From NCBI RefSeq assembly GCF_900142005.1, contig NZ_FQZL01000007.1:124001-188000 (forward strand): DNA of 64,000 nucleotides, read 5' to 3'. A program made the position numbers and the translations under genes. Below, piece by piece: positions 8,002-17,815 of this stretch (positions are counted from its first letter, which is position 1; the number at the start of each line of letters is the position of its first letter). The notes beneath the pieces are model-generated. The model made no database searches and was not told where the DNA came from. It saw only the letters and a list, made by a program, of their open reading frames with translations. Source of the stretch: Dethiosulfatibacter aminovorans DSM 17477. GTDB taxonomy: Bacteria > Bacillota > Clostridia > Tissierellales > Dethiosulfatibacteraceae.

Positions 8002-10179
8002 TCACCCCCTGCAATACCTGCCAATGTCAAAATCCTTGCAGTAGTCAACAAAATCTTCCGGCAGCAAGGGCCTGCTGAAATAAAATCCCTGGTAAAGGTC
8101 GCAATCCATCCTTCTTAGAATGTGCAACTGCTCCCTTCTTTCCACCCCTTCGGCAACAACCTTGCCCCCCAATTCGTGGGCGGTATGGATTATATGCTTT
8201 ACTATTGTCATTATCTCTGGCTCTTCCAAACGGTCTATGAAGTATTTGTCTATCTTTATGATGTCAAAGGGGATCTCTCCGATAGTCAAAAGGGAATTGT
8301 ATCCTGTACCGAAGTCGTCTATTGCAACCCTGTATCCCATTTCCCTTAGGCCGGTCAGGACATCCTTAAGTCTTTTATTGTTTCCGGACAACATTCTTTC
8401 TGTTAATTCTATGGTATAGTCATTCCTGTCATAGCCTTTTTCATCTATGATGTCCTTGACCCAGGCCCTGAAGTCATCATCCAGGATTTCTGTTGAGGTC
8501 AGGTTGACTGCCGACCTTATTTTCAATCCCTTGTCCCTCCAAATGCTCGTTTGATCAAAATTACTTTCAATGACCCACTTTGATATTTCCTTGACAAGAC
8601 CAATCCTTTCGGCAATATCCACAAAGATTCCGGGGCCTACATTTTCCCGCTTGCCCCTGTCCCACCTGAGTAGTACTTCGGCCCCTGATATTTCATTTTG
8701 ATTAATGTCGATTACAGGCTGGTATACCAGGAAAAATTCGTTTCTTTTTATTGCATCCGAAAGGTCAGCGGATACTTCATGAAAAAGCCTGCCTTTTTTT
8801 TCAGATACTGAATCATAGTAAAATATTCCTGATTCGTGCAGGTCTCCGTTATCTGTTGCTATCCTCGCCTTGTTAAGTATTTCCATGCCGCTGGATTTTC
8901 CACCCTGGTAATGAAAAATCCCTGTCTTCATCTGAATCCTGAAGGAGTAATCTTCAATTTTTACAGGTAAGGACATTTCTTCAACCCATTTTTTCACTCT
9001 GTCGCTCGTATTTCCTCTGCTGCTTTCCCTGTAATGGAATATAAATTCATCGAAGTTTATGGAATAAAGTTCTATTTCAGAAAATTCCCGCTTAAAGCTT
9101 TTGATGATTTGTTCAACTATCTTTTTCACTACCTTGTTGTCTATGTACTTGCTTATAGCCTCAAGATTATTGCACTTTATGACATTTATATAAAACTCTT
9201 CTCCCCTCTCTACCATTCTGTCAAGGTCAGGCAAGAGTTTGCTTGCATTGTAAAGACCCGTAAAGGGGCTTGAAATCCTATCCTTTTCAATTTTTTTCCT
9301 TAGCATTTTTATTGTTCTGTCCATTGTGAATACACCAACAAAAACAATTAAAAGGACAGCAATGGCAAAAAGGCCAATCCTCATGTTTCTCGACCTGACA
9401 TATTCGTCGGAATGGCTGTAGAAGTAGCTCATGTATAATTCCTCAAATATACCGCTTTTTACTAATCCATCAATCCTCATGTTGATAAAGTCTAAAAGCT
9501 CACTGTTCTCAATGCTTACAGCATATGCCATTTCTGTTGGATAGAGGTTGGTCCGTACTGCCCGTATTTGTCCTTTCTTCCCTTCCATGATAAGATAATT
9601 ATCTATCAGCTGCTGGTTCTCGAAAATAACATCTATCCTTCCAGATTCAAGATCCGATATCATTGCACCTAGATCCTTGTATCCGTGGTATTGCTCAGTT
9701 CCCATAATGTTGTCGAGTATCTCCCTGGTATAGTAGCTGGTCATAACGCCAACCTTCAAGTCCTTTAAGTTATCAATTCTATATTTTTCCGAATCATGCC
9801 TGGCATATATGGAGATACTGGTGGTGAACAGGGGCTTTGAAAAAAACACCTCTTTTTTACTCTCATCACTTACACTAACAAGTCCCGCCATGTCAATACT
9901 TCCGTTGACAAGACCCTTGTATATGGTGTCCCAGTCGTCAATGATATGTTCAACATCATATCCACCACGGTTAAAAATAATTTCGGTAAGATATGGGCTG
10001 AATCCGCTAACTTTTCCATCTCTATAATATGAAAATGGGGGATATTGGCCCGTAGTTCCATATCTTATTGTATCTTTCCCTTGATCCTCTTGCTTAGAAT
10101 CAACTCCACTGCATGAAATTGCTGCAATCATTTCTAAAACTGCAACCGCTGCCACTAAAAAAACAAACTTCCTTTTCAT
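8002..10179 (-). CDS. Membrane c-di-GMP phosphodiesterase: SBP-like sensor, degenerate GGDEF, EAL
   Basis: The 725-residue protein starts with a signal or lipoprotein-like segment (about 1-24, ending AISCSG). An extracellular SBP_bac_3-type solute-binding domain follows (about 35-265), then a transmembrane helix (about 272-292), a GGDEF-like domain (about 300-455) and an EAL domain (about 470-720). The cyclase signature is lost (INFDEFIF replaces GGDEF), so this part is probably structural. The EAL domain keeps its metal and catalytic residues: EVLLR, ELTE, IDDFGTG, KIDK, EGVERREQ and QGFYFSRP. It likely degrades c-di-GMP in response to an amino-acid-like ligand. A strong ribosome site (GGAGGGG) sets the start. 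It appears to be a single-gene unit. Confidence 0.93.
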   Translation of the reverse strand: MKRKFVFLVAAVAVLEMIAAISCSGVDSKQEDQGKDTIRYGTTGQYPPFSYYRDGKVSGFSPYLTEIIFNRGGYDVEHIIDDWDTIYKGLVNGSIDMAGLVSVSDESKKEVFFSKPLFTTSISIYARHDSEKYRIDNLKDLKVGVMTSYYTREILDNIMGTEQYHGYKDLGAMISDLESGRIDVIFENQQLIDNYLIMEGKKGQIRAVRTNLYPTEMAYAVSIENSELLDFINMRIDGLVKSGIFEELYMSYFYSHSDEYVRSRNMRIGLFAIAVLLIVFVGVFTMDRTIKMLRKKIEKDRISSPFTGLYNASKLLPDLDRMVERGEEFYINVIKCNNLEAISKYIDNKVVKKIVEQIIKSFKREFSEIELYSINFDEFIFHYRESSRGNTSDRVKKWVEEMSLPVKIEDYSFRIQMKTGIFHYQGGKSSGMEILNKARIATDNGDLHESGIFYYDSVSEKKGRLFHEVSADLSDAIKRNEFFLVYQPVIDINQNEISGAEVLLRWDRGKRENVGPGIFVDIAERIGLVKEISKWVIESNFDQTSIWRDKGLKIRSAVNLTSTEILDDDFRAWVKDIIDEKGYDRNDYTIELTERMLSGNNKRLKDVLTGLREMGYRVAIDDFGTGYNSLLTIGEIPFDIIKIDKYFIDRLEEPEIMTIVKHIIHTAHELGGKVVAEGVERREQLHILRRMDCDLYQGFYFSRPLLPEDFVDYCKDFDIGRYCRG

Positions 10180-10301
10180 AGACCCCTCCTTTTAAGCATG
10201 TAGATGAGTATTCGAATCATTGAAAATATTTTCCGTTCATTATTTACCCAAATCCATTCATTATTAGAATACCATAATGTAGATTGTCATTCAAAACTTT
10301 A

Positions 10302-11340
10302 TTAATCTAACACTTTCGCTTGACTTGGATGATAATAAGCTCCGAGGACATATTCAATAAATCCATCTGCCGGAAGGGGTTTGCTGTAGTAGTATCCCTG
10401 TATATATGAACATCCAATCTCTTCCAGAAAACAAACCTGTTACTTCGTCTCTGCTCCCTCGGCCACCGTCTTAAGACCTAGCCCGCCGGCCATTATGGAT
10501 ATGTACTTTGCAATACTTCCGTCATCGGTCTCCGGAAAGTCCTTTATGAAACTCCTGTCTATTTTCAGCTCATCAGTTTCCAGATTTTTGAGATATGACA
10601 GGGAGGAAAATCCCGTTCCGAAATCATCTATCGATACCTTCTTTCCTAAGTTTCAATAATATGCCGTTGATATCTTCAACGTTTTTCATGAGGATGGTTT
10701 CAGTTATTTCAATTGTAAGCATATCGGGATATATCTTCCCCTTCCAAACTTTCTCCATGGCGTCCCGATTTGAATTCAGCAGGGTTCTTGCCTTTTACAT
10801 CTTCAAAATCAAAGCCTGTAATATCCTTGTAGGCGTCATTTACAAAAATTATCCTGTTTCTCCTGTCTGTTATAATGACTCCATCATTGGTTGTATCTGC
10901 AATTATCTTGTTTATTGACAGGTTTTCCCCATTTTCCATCATGAAGTAAAAGAAGATTATTGCAACCAGAAGCAAAAAACAAATCATCTCGCTGTTTTTC
11001 TTTGCTTGTAAAAAATAATCCCTCTTTGATTTGTCCTGCAATTGATTTTCAGCAACAACAAAAGGATCTAATCCCTTCTCCACATTAACCCTGATTTGTT
11101 CCATACCTTCAAGGCTTAAAAACCTTATCTGGTCAATATCATCAATGTTTTTTCCCATTCTGTAAAAAAGCTGTTCCAGTTCATGCCTGTTTTCAACATT
11201 GTAATTATCAATATATCTTTGCATTTCACCAGAATTTGCTATAACCTTAAAGCTCCTGTAGGCTTCTCCGTAATCTCATTTATGCTGTTTGCAATTATTT
11301 CATTAGAAAGCCTCTGTTCAGATGAAAACAGTTTTTTCTG
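10302..11340 (-). pseudogene. Decayed PAS-EAL c-di-GMP gene
   Basis: Fragments of one signalling protein are spread over different frames on the minus strand. The upstream part (about 11340-10790) carries helical sensor and membrane sequence and a PAS segment (DGVIITDRRNRIIFVNDAY). It has a frameshift near 11265, where the frame shifts into AYRSFKVIANSGEMQRY. The sequence then jumps directly to the second half of an EAL domain (EITETIL, IDDFGTGFSSLSYL, KIDRSFI, AEGAETK), so the GGDEF and first half of EAL have been deleted. A nonsense TAA at 10440-10442 interrupts AEGAETK-QV before QGYYYSKPLP. The EAL frame finally ends at 10302. No intact start or ribosome site is seen. Confidence 0.85.
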
Positions 11341-11461
11341 TATGTATGATATTGATTATGGTATATGAGTCTTGAATGCTACCGGCAACTTAATCCACTG
11401 ATTTTAAAAATAAAGCTCAAGGATACATAAAATGGCTAAGTATTTTAAACTTTCCACGTCT

Positions 11462-11490
11462 ATAAAAAACCGCAGATTTCGAATCTACGG
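11462..11490 (-). terminator. Rho-independent terminator after the GGDEF/HD-GYP gene
   Basis: On the minus strand CCGTAGATT, loop CGA and AATCTGCGG (one G-T pair) are followed by TTTTTT. It lies about 55 bases past the stop at 11546. Confidence 0.85.
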
Positions 11491-11545
11491 TTAGCTGATA
11501 ATTCTTAAATTAAAGATATTGAATTCACGATTGTTATTATTGGTA

Positions 11546-13930
11546 TTAAACTGCATCCTTACTGTCCTTTTTCAGGACCTTTTCAATGAATATTGCAGCC
11601 AGTACCGGATCAAACTGTGTTCCACTGCATCTTCTGATTTCCTCAGCGGCCTCATCACCGGTCATAGGCCTCCTGTGTCTTTCATAATCGGTCATCTTGT
11701 CATAGGCATCCGCCAGTGCTATTATCCTCGCAATGTATGGAATTTCTTCGCCCTTGAGACCCTTGGGATATCCCCTTCCGTCCCATCTCTCGTGATGGGC
11801 AAGTACATTCTCTGCAATTATTGACAAGTTGTTTACGGAGCTCAGTATGTTGTAGCCAATGTCAGGATGACGCATCATCTGAGCATCATCTGCTTTAGTA
11901 ATCCTTACCTTCCTGTTAAGGATGGCATCATCAAGGGCCACCTTCCCAATGTCATGAAGGAGTGCTGTTGACTTAAGCTCATTTATCTCGTCACGGCTAA
12001 GGTCCAAGGCAATACCCATTTGACCACAAAGCCGGCTGACCCTTTCGGAATGGTTCTTTTCCCTGGGACTCTTTTCATATAGTGCATTTACTATGGTGTC
12101 TATCATATTGCCCTTCATCTTCTTGCTTTCAAAGAGCTTGTTCTTGTACATGTTGTCTTCAGCTTCCTTGTATACGGTCTCCATAACCTGATCCTTTTCT
12201 GTTTTCGTTGATAAGCCGAAAGAAATGGATATGTTGAAATCGTCAAATTTCGATTTTTCCGCAATTTCCCTGATTCTTTCGATTATTCTATAAGCCTGCT
12301 TCCGTCCCGTGTTGGGAAGCAGAATTACCATCTCGTCCCCGCCTACTCTTGATATTATGTCATCTTCCCTGCAAACGGATTTTATGATTTCTGCCGAAGA
12401 TACAAGCAACTTGTCCCCCATGGCATGTCCAAAGGCATCGTTGACAAGCTTAAGACCGTTTAAGTCTGCCATTATCAGGGAAAGTGGAAGGTTCCTTTTT
12501 ACATCAAGCCTGTTAAGTTCTTCCTCGAAATACCGTCTGTTATAGAGTCCCGTAAGCTGGTCATGGAAGCTCAGGTATTCTATTTCCTTTTGCCTTCTTA
12601 CCTTTTCCGTTACATCGTGAATAATGGAGTATATGAGCTTTTCCCCTCCAATTTCAATCGGACCGGAATATACTTCAACATCCCTTGCTTCTCCATTGGA
12701 CAGCTTGTGGATGAAATTGCAGTGCTTTCTGCCTTCAATGACAGCAAGTGACTTTTCATGATCTATCTCCTTCTCCGACAGTATATTGATGTCTGAAATT
12801 TTCATGTTCCTGAGCTCTTCGAGGGTATGCATGTAAAAGCTGCAGGCTGAAGGATTTGCATCAACGATCTTGTCTGACCGGGAATCCACCAGTAGCATAA
12901 CTGCAAGGTTGTTGTTGAAAAGACTCCTGTATCTGTTTTCACTTTCAAGTATGGATTTTTCAAGTTCCTTTCTCTTGGTTATATCATTTATAAGCATTGC
13001 AAACTGGTCTTCCCTTGTCTTGTAGGAATGGAATTCAAAATACTTTCCGAATGATTCCATAAAATATTCTTCCGTATAGGAGTCCTTTTCCAATACCTGC
13101 TCTGCAAGCTTCACAAAAAAACCTTTATCTTTTGCTCCCATAATATGTGGAAGACCTTCTCCCTCTACTGCCCTGCTGGTCGTTCCGGTCATTCTATAAA
13201 AATTACTGTTGGCATCCAAAGCCCTGAGATTTTCTATGGCACCATCTCCATTCCTCACAACCTCTACGAGGAGAAGGCTCTGATTCATCTCGTCCACCAG
13301 TGTTCTGTACTTGTTTTCATTGTATTGTATCTCGTCCTGGGTCTTTTTATTGCCGAATTGGCACTTCAGTATAATCCCTATCATAAGGGACCCTATGGGA
13401 TAAATTATTATTACAGGAAGGAATATAGCCCTAAGAACAAAAGTAGAAATTGCACCTAAAGTAAGCATCTCAAGAAGCATTGCTATATGAGTAACCATTC
13501 CCATAAGGTAAAACTCAATCACAGGTAACCGCTTGTCGGAGTTTGTCAGTTTTTCAAACCTGAATTTTCTCCACAAAAGGCCTATGGCTGCAGATGTTAC
13601 GATGACCAGCACTCCCGTTGGAGCACCTATTCCTCCGAGGTGAAGTCTGTATGCACTTGTAATCAACGTAGCAATAAAAGTAGGTCCGAATCCGAAGAAC
13701 AGACCTGTGGAGCTTATCAATATTGATCTGGTATCAAAGAAAATCCCATCGACAAGAGGAATGGGATGAGTCATTATTCCAATGCCTACGATTCCTATTA
13801 CCACTCCCGATAAGAAGCATATCCTCCTGTCATTTTCCTTTAACCTCAATGTGAGGGATGAATAAAGCATGCTTAGGACGAGAAGCAGTGAAGTGTTATA
13901 GATGAGTCCAAAAAAAAGTTCCTTAACCAT
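11546..13930 (-). CDS. Membrane sensor protein: 5TMR-PAS-PAS-GGDEF-HD-GYP
   Basis: The 794-residue protein begins with five or six hydrophobic segments (about 1-195) matching the 5TM receptor (LytS-YhcK type) region, including DTRSILISSTGLFFGFGPT. Two PAS domains follow (about 205-325 and 330-450), then GGDEF (about 455-610) and HD-GYP (about 620-785). The cyclase motif is RVGGDEM, one residue off GGDEF, but its metal-binding Asp and Glu are kept. HD-GYP is complete (LLHDIGKVA, HHERWDGRGYP). A TTGAAA-17-TATAAT promoter lies upstream. It is another protein with both cyclase and phosphodiesterase domains, with a membrane-embedded input. Confidence 0.94.
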   Translation of the reverse strand: MVKELFFGLIYNTSLLLVLSMLYSSLTLRLKENDRRICFLSGVVIGIVGIGIMTHPIPLVDGIFFDTRSILISSTGLFFGFGPTFIATLITSAYRLHLGGIGAPTGVLVIVTSAAIGLLWRKFRFEKLTNSDKRLPVIEFYLMGMVTHIAMLLEMLTLGAISTFVLRAIFLPVIIIYPIGSLMIGIILKCQFGNKKTQDEIQYNENKYRTLVDEMNQSLLLVEVVRNGDGAIENLRALDANSNFYRMTGTTSRAVEGEGLPHIMGAKDKGFFVKLAEQVLEKDSYTEEYFMESFGKYFEFHSYKTREDQFAMLINDITKRKELEKSILESENRYRSLFNNNLAVMLLVDSRSDKIVDANPSACSFYMHTLEELRNMKISDINILSEKEIDHEKSLAVIEGRKHCNFIHKLSNGEARDVEVYSGPIEIGGEKLIYSIIHDVTEKVRRQKEIEYLSFHDQLTGLYNRRYFEEELNRLDVKRNLPLSLIMADLNGLKLVNDAFGHAMGDKLLVSSAEIIKSVCREDDIISRVGGDEMVILLPNTGRKQAYRIIERIREIAEKSKFDDFNISISFGLSTKTEKDQVMETVYKEAEDNMYKNKLFESKKMKGNMIDTIVNALYEKSPREKNHSERVSRLCGQMGIALDLSRDEINELKSTALLHDIGKVALDDAILNRKVRITKADDAQMMRHPDIGYNILSSVNNLSIIAENVLAHHERWDGRGYPKGLKGEEIPYIARIIALADAYDKMTDYERHRRPMTGDEAAEEIRRCSGTQFDPVLAAIFIEKVLKKDSKDAV

Positions 13931-13974
13931 ATTATCTCCAATATTTGTATAGTCAACAATTGTTCAATAGACTT

Positions 13975-14003
13975 ATTATACTGTCGCCTCTTTTGAATTT
14001 CAA
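13975..14003 (-). promoter_or_regulatory. Sigma-A promoter for the 5TMR-GGDEF-HD-GYP gene
   Basis: On the minus strand TTGAAA, exactly 17 bp and a perfect TATAAT lie about 45 bases before the ATG at 13930, inside the short gap between two genes. Confidence 0.75.
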
Positions 14004-14034
14004 TCTTTTTCGGTCATATGATTCAATTCCCTTT

Positions 14035-16713
14035 TCAAAAAATCATATCCCCGGCGCCTTTCAGGAAGTTTTTTTCTACGTCTTCAGGTTCAAGCGGCTT
14101 GCTGAAATAGTATCCCTGGATCGCATGGCATCCGGCATCCCTCAGCAGCTCGAATTGTTCACGCGTTTCAACGCCCTCTGCCAGAGTCTTGATATTGAAT
14201 TCCCCGGCAAGGAGGTTCAGCTTTTGTATAACGCTGCACTTGTCGATGTTTGCATATTGATCTACCAGTGACTTGTCATATTTTATCTTGTCAACGGGAA
14301 ACCTGGTAAGATAGCTGATGGAGGAAAATCCGCTTCCAAAGTCATCAAGGGCAAGGCTCACTCCTATATCCTTGATTTTGTTTAGAAATACAACAGCTCT
14401 CTTTGTGTCTTCAAAGAGAAGATTCTCCGTAATCTCAATTTCAATATATTCCGGTTCAACACCATATCCCTCCAGTGTTTTCTCCATGAATTCTACAAAG
14501 CCATTGTCGTCAATCTGCCTTACCGACATATTGACAGCTACCGGCTTCACCGCAAATCCTTTCCTCTTCCACTCTGAAATCTGTCTTGCAGCTTCCTCAA
14601 ACACCCATCTTCCTATGATGTTGATCATTCCTCTTCCCTCTGCTACGCTTATGAAATCAGGTGGGCTTATGTTGACGTCCATGAGCCTCAAGAGAGCTTC
14701 AAAGCCGTCTGCACTGCCTGTGGCAGAATTGATTTGAGGCTGGTACAAAAGCCTTAATCCGTCATTTTCAATGGAATGATTCAACAGTTCGCTGATTTTA
14801 TTTATTTCGATGATATCACCGAGCATATGCTGTCTAAAATACCTGTAGTTGGTAATGTTCCTGCTGCTTTGTTTTGCACTTTTCATGGCGAGGTCGGCTT
14901 CATTCAGAATCCTTTCATCATTATGAGAATCCGCTCCGAATGATGTTACTCCGATGCTCAGATTCAATTTCACAGGTTCGCCTCCGATCAAAATATTCCT
15001 TCCAAACTTCTCCTTTATGCATTGCAGAAACCCATTTACCTTTTCACCGTCATTTGCCATGAGGACTGCAAACTCGTCTTCACCAAGTCTCGACACAAAC
15101 GACCCTTTTCCACTGCAGAATTCTATCAGGTTGCCGACAACCCTCAAAACCTCATCTCCAAAACACATTCCTCTTACATTATTCATTTCATAGAACGAGT
15201 CTATGTCAATCATGACTACAGTTCCCGAATGGTTTTTCAGCAATTTCTCCTTGAACTTTTCATTGAAGTATCTTCTGTTGTGCAGGGATGTTATATCGTC
15301 TTTGTATGCAAGGTCGTAGATATGCTTTTCCTGCTCCTTCAACCCTGAAATGTCAATGCAGATGCCGCTGTAGAGCCCTTTTTCCTCTTCCACGTTCTTC
15401 ATAATGGCAAGGTAAATCCAGGCTTCCTTTCCATCTTTCATTCCCAGTCTCTCCACGAATTGGGTTTTACTGCCGGACTCGCTGATTCTTCTTGAAATCC
15501 TTTCATATACCGAGTCAACCATGCCGTCCTTCAATATCTCGGAAATTGCAATTTCATCGCATCCCCCATTCACATGGCTGCTTTTCAGCACGTCTCCGTA
15601 TGGAAACGCAAGTTTCTTTTTCATCGAATCATATTCCCAGTATACCGTCCCCGATTCCCTCAATGCCAAAAAAAACTTTTTGTCTAGCTTTTTAACTTTT
15701 TCGTTGTATTCGTAAATTTTGTGCAGCATGTTGTTTATAGTCCCATAGATGCCGACAAACACGCTTTTTTTATCTTCAGGCATCATGATGGCTGCATGTT
15801 CACCAACATTTATAAGCTTAAGATTCCTGTCAAGCTCGTTGAGGGATGATATCAGCTTTTTCCCTACCATCCGGTAAAATATCAATATCCATCCGCAGCA
15901 TAGTGCAACCACATTCAGACAAACCATATACATGCTTGTTCTGGCATATTCAAGGCTTACTCCCAGGATTATATTGCCGACAATCTTTCCTCCATGTCTC
16001 AGGGGCACCGTAACCTCAAGGGCGTCCATGTGGGAGAAATCACCGGATACCGCATGTTCTCCTATGTCGAGGTTCCCGGGAAAGCTTCCTGGTTCCACAT
16101 TCAATACATATCCATAAAGTACATGTTCGTCCCTGGTGAAATCGTCAAGAGCAGCCTGGTATGTGTATTTTTCCACAAGGCTGCGTATGTGTTCTGCATT
16201 TATCACTATCTGCACAAATTCCCCATTGTCACCTCTGACAAAAATCGATTTTATATATTCATCTCCGTCCAGGGACTTCCGTATATCCTCCACCAATACC
16301 GGTTCCTCAGACCTTGAAAACATATCAATGGGGTCTCCCTTTTCGGATTTCCATCCCGTCAGGCTATCATCGGATGAATAGACGGTCCTTCCTTCACTAT
16401 CATACAGATAAAGGCCTGTAAGGTTATGGTTTTTACATGCCTCCTTCAGGTATTGGCTGTCTATGTTATCCCTGTTCCTAAAAACTTCCCTGCCTATACC
16501 TATCATTTTTTCATCCACTATTCCAATAATCCTGTCCAGGCTTTCGCTGTTGTCGCTTATTTTTCGGGAAAGCATTGTTGCAAGGTTTTCAGCATAATCT
16601 TCAAGCTGGTTCATGTATATGTTTTTGCTTATGTGATATGTGGTGATATTTATTAATAACACCGTAAAAAGAGTTAAAAGTAGAGGTATGTATATTAATC
16701 TTTTCTTGTCCAT
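14035..16713 (-). CDS. Membrane sensor c-di-GMP protein: Cache-PAS-GGDEF-EAL
   Basis: The 892-residue protein has a first transmembrane helix (about 7-27), a large extracellular region with Cache-like features (about 30-260), and a second helix (about 265-285). A PAS/PAC segment (about 340-455), a GGDEF domain (about 460-620) and an EAL domain (about 630-885) follow. The cyclase signature reads GEDEF, so one glycine is replaced by Glu and activity is doubtful. The EAL domain is complete (FEALLRL, EITENL, LDDFGSG, KYDKSL, AEGVETREQ, QGYYFSKP). The likely activity is c-di-GMP hydrolysis controlled by an extracellular signal. A GGAG ribosome site precedes the ATG. Confidence 0.93.
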   Translation of the reverse strand: MDKKRLIYIPLLLTLFTVLLINITTYHISKNIYMNQLEDYAENLATMLSRKISDNSESLDRIIGIVDEKMIGIGREVFRNRDNIDSQYLKEACKNHNLTGLYLYDSEGRTVYSSDDSLTGWKSEKGDPIDMFSRSEEPVLVEDIRKSLDGDEYIKSIFVRGDNGEFVQIVINAEHIRSLVEKYTYQAALDDFTRDEHVLYGYVLNVEPGSFPGNLDIGEHAVSGDFSHMDALEVTVPLRHGGKIVGNIILGVSLEYARTSMYMVCLNVVALCCGWILIFYRMVGKKLISSLNELDRNLKLINVGEHAAIMMPEDKKSVFVGIYGTINNMLHKIYEYNEKVKKLDKKFFLALRESGTVYWEYDSMKKKLAFPYGDVLKSSHVNGGCDEIAISEILKDGMVDSVYERISRRISESGSKTQFVERLGMKDGKEAWIYLAIMKNVEEEKGLYSGICIDISGLKEQEKHIYDLAYKDDITSLHNRRYFNEKFKEKLLKNHSGTVVMIDIDSFYEMNNVRGMCFGDEVLRVVGNLIEFCSGKGSFVSRLGEDEFAVLMANDGEKVNGFLQCIKEKFGRNILIGGEPVKLNLSIGVTSFGADSHNDERILNEADLAMKSAKQSSRNITNYRYFRQHMLGDIIEINKISELLNHSIENDGLRLLYQPQINSATGSADGFEALLRLMDVNISPPDFISVAEGRGMINIIGRWVFEEAARQISEWKRKGFAVKPVAVNMSVRQIDDNGFVEFMEKTLEGYGVEPEYIEIEITENLLFEDTKRAVVFLNKIKDIGVSLALDDFGSGFSSISYLTRFPVDKIKYDKSLVDQYANIDKCSVIQKLNLLAGEFNIKTLAEGVETREQFELLRDAGCHAIQGYYFSKPLEPEDVEKNFLKGAGDMIF

Positions 16714-16826
16714 ATTTTTATCTCCAGAGCAATTTCCTATTTTTTGATTTTATACGCTGACTTTAAAAGTATATACTAAATCATCATATAAATAAACCTG
16801 GAATATTATTTTTTCAACGTGTCAAG

Positions 16827-17696
16827 CTATTGAAGCTTCAGCCTGTTTTCAATGGAATTGAGAATATAAAACCCTTTGCTGTTGAGACTGTCACGCCTGT
16901 TGTAGGTCATCTCAGAATCATCCATCTGCCTCAACATTCCTCCCGCTTCTTCCACTATGCACTGCATTGCAGCAGTATCCCACTCCATGGTCGGGCCGTA
17001 CCTGTAATAGATATCCCCTTCACCCTTTGCTATAAGGCACCCCTTCAATGAAGACCCTGCACATTTGATGCTCTTTATCTTGTCGCTGTTCCTCTCTACA
17101 AGGTCGTCTATTATGCTCGTCTTGTGGGACCTGCTGTGAAGCATTATGAGGTTGTCCACCCTGTCTGAAACATGGATCTTCTCTCCTGTCAATTCCATAT
17201 CTTCATAATGCGGGCCACAACCCTCATAAAATTCCCTGCACCCGTATCTGTAGAAGGCTCCTCCACCCCTGTATCCCCAGTACATCTCGTCCCATACGGG
17301 AACATAGACAACACCAAGAACGGACTTTCCCTTGCAGGAAAGGGCAATATTCACGGTGAATTCGCCGTTTCTCTTCACAAATTCCTTTGTTCCGTCTAAA
17401 GGATCCACTATCCAGCACCAGTCGTTTAAGAGCCTTTCGGAATTATCGGCCGATTCCTCTGCTAGTATGGCCATATCCGGGAATTCCTTCTCAAGTACTT
17501 CGACAATATATTCATTAGCCTTCTTGTCGGCCATAGTGAGAGGAGAATTGTCATTCTTGTATTCCACAACGAAGTCCCCTTCATATATTTCAAGTATTAT
17601 CCTTCCTGCTGAATATGCAGTTTCCTTTATTTTTCCAATGATGCCAGGCAATAATTTCCTTAAATATTCAATATCTTTTTCAGTTATCTCATCCAT
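16827..17696 (-). CDS. cysQ: 3'(2'),5'-bisphosphate nucleotidase, CysQ-like (inositol monophosphatase family)
   Basis: Motifs of the lithium-sensitive phosphatase superfamily are present in order: NSPLTMADKKAN, EES, the metal site WIVDPLDGTKEF, and GPTMEWDTAA near the C-terminus. The DPLDGTKEF form is typical of CysQ, which removes a phosphate from PAP made during sulfate assimilation; inositol monophosphatase activity is the alternative. The ATG at 17696 (290 residues) has GGAG eight bases upstream. A longer frame would run into the terminator hairpin of manA, so it is rejected. No sulfate-reduction genes lie nearby to confirm the substrate. Confidence 0.85.
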   Translation of the reverse strand: MDEITEKDIEYLRKLLPGIIGKIKETAYSAGRIILEIYEGDFVVEYKNDNSPLTMADKKANEYIVEVLEKEFPDMAILAEESADNSERLLNDWCWIVDPLDGTKEFVKRNGEFTVNIALSCKGKSVLGVVYVPVWDEMYWGYRGGGAFYRYGCREFYEGCGPHYEDMELTGEKIHVSDRVDNLIMLHSRSHKTSIIDDLVERNSDKIKSIKCAGSSLKGCLIAKGEGDIYYRYGPTMEWDTAAMQCIVEEAGGMLRQMDDSEMTYNRRDSLNSKGFYILNSIENRLKLQ

Positions 17697-17749
17697 CCGA
17701 TAATCTCCATTACAATAAATCGTGTGAAACCAACGATTCTGGGGGTTAT

Positions 17750-17773
17750 AAAAGCCAGGCATAGCCTGGCTTT
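17750..17773 (-). terminator. Terminator after manA
   Basis: AAAGCCAGGC (17751-17760), loop ATA and GCCTGGCTTT (17764-17773) form a perfect 10-bp stem, followed on the minus strand by a short T run. It lies between the manA stop and the cysQ start. Confidence 0.75.
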
Positions 17774-17815
17774 CAATTATTTATCAACGACAATAACAGT
17801 TATTGTCTAATTTCC

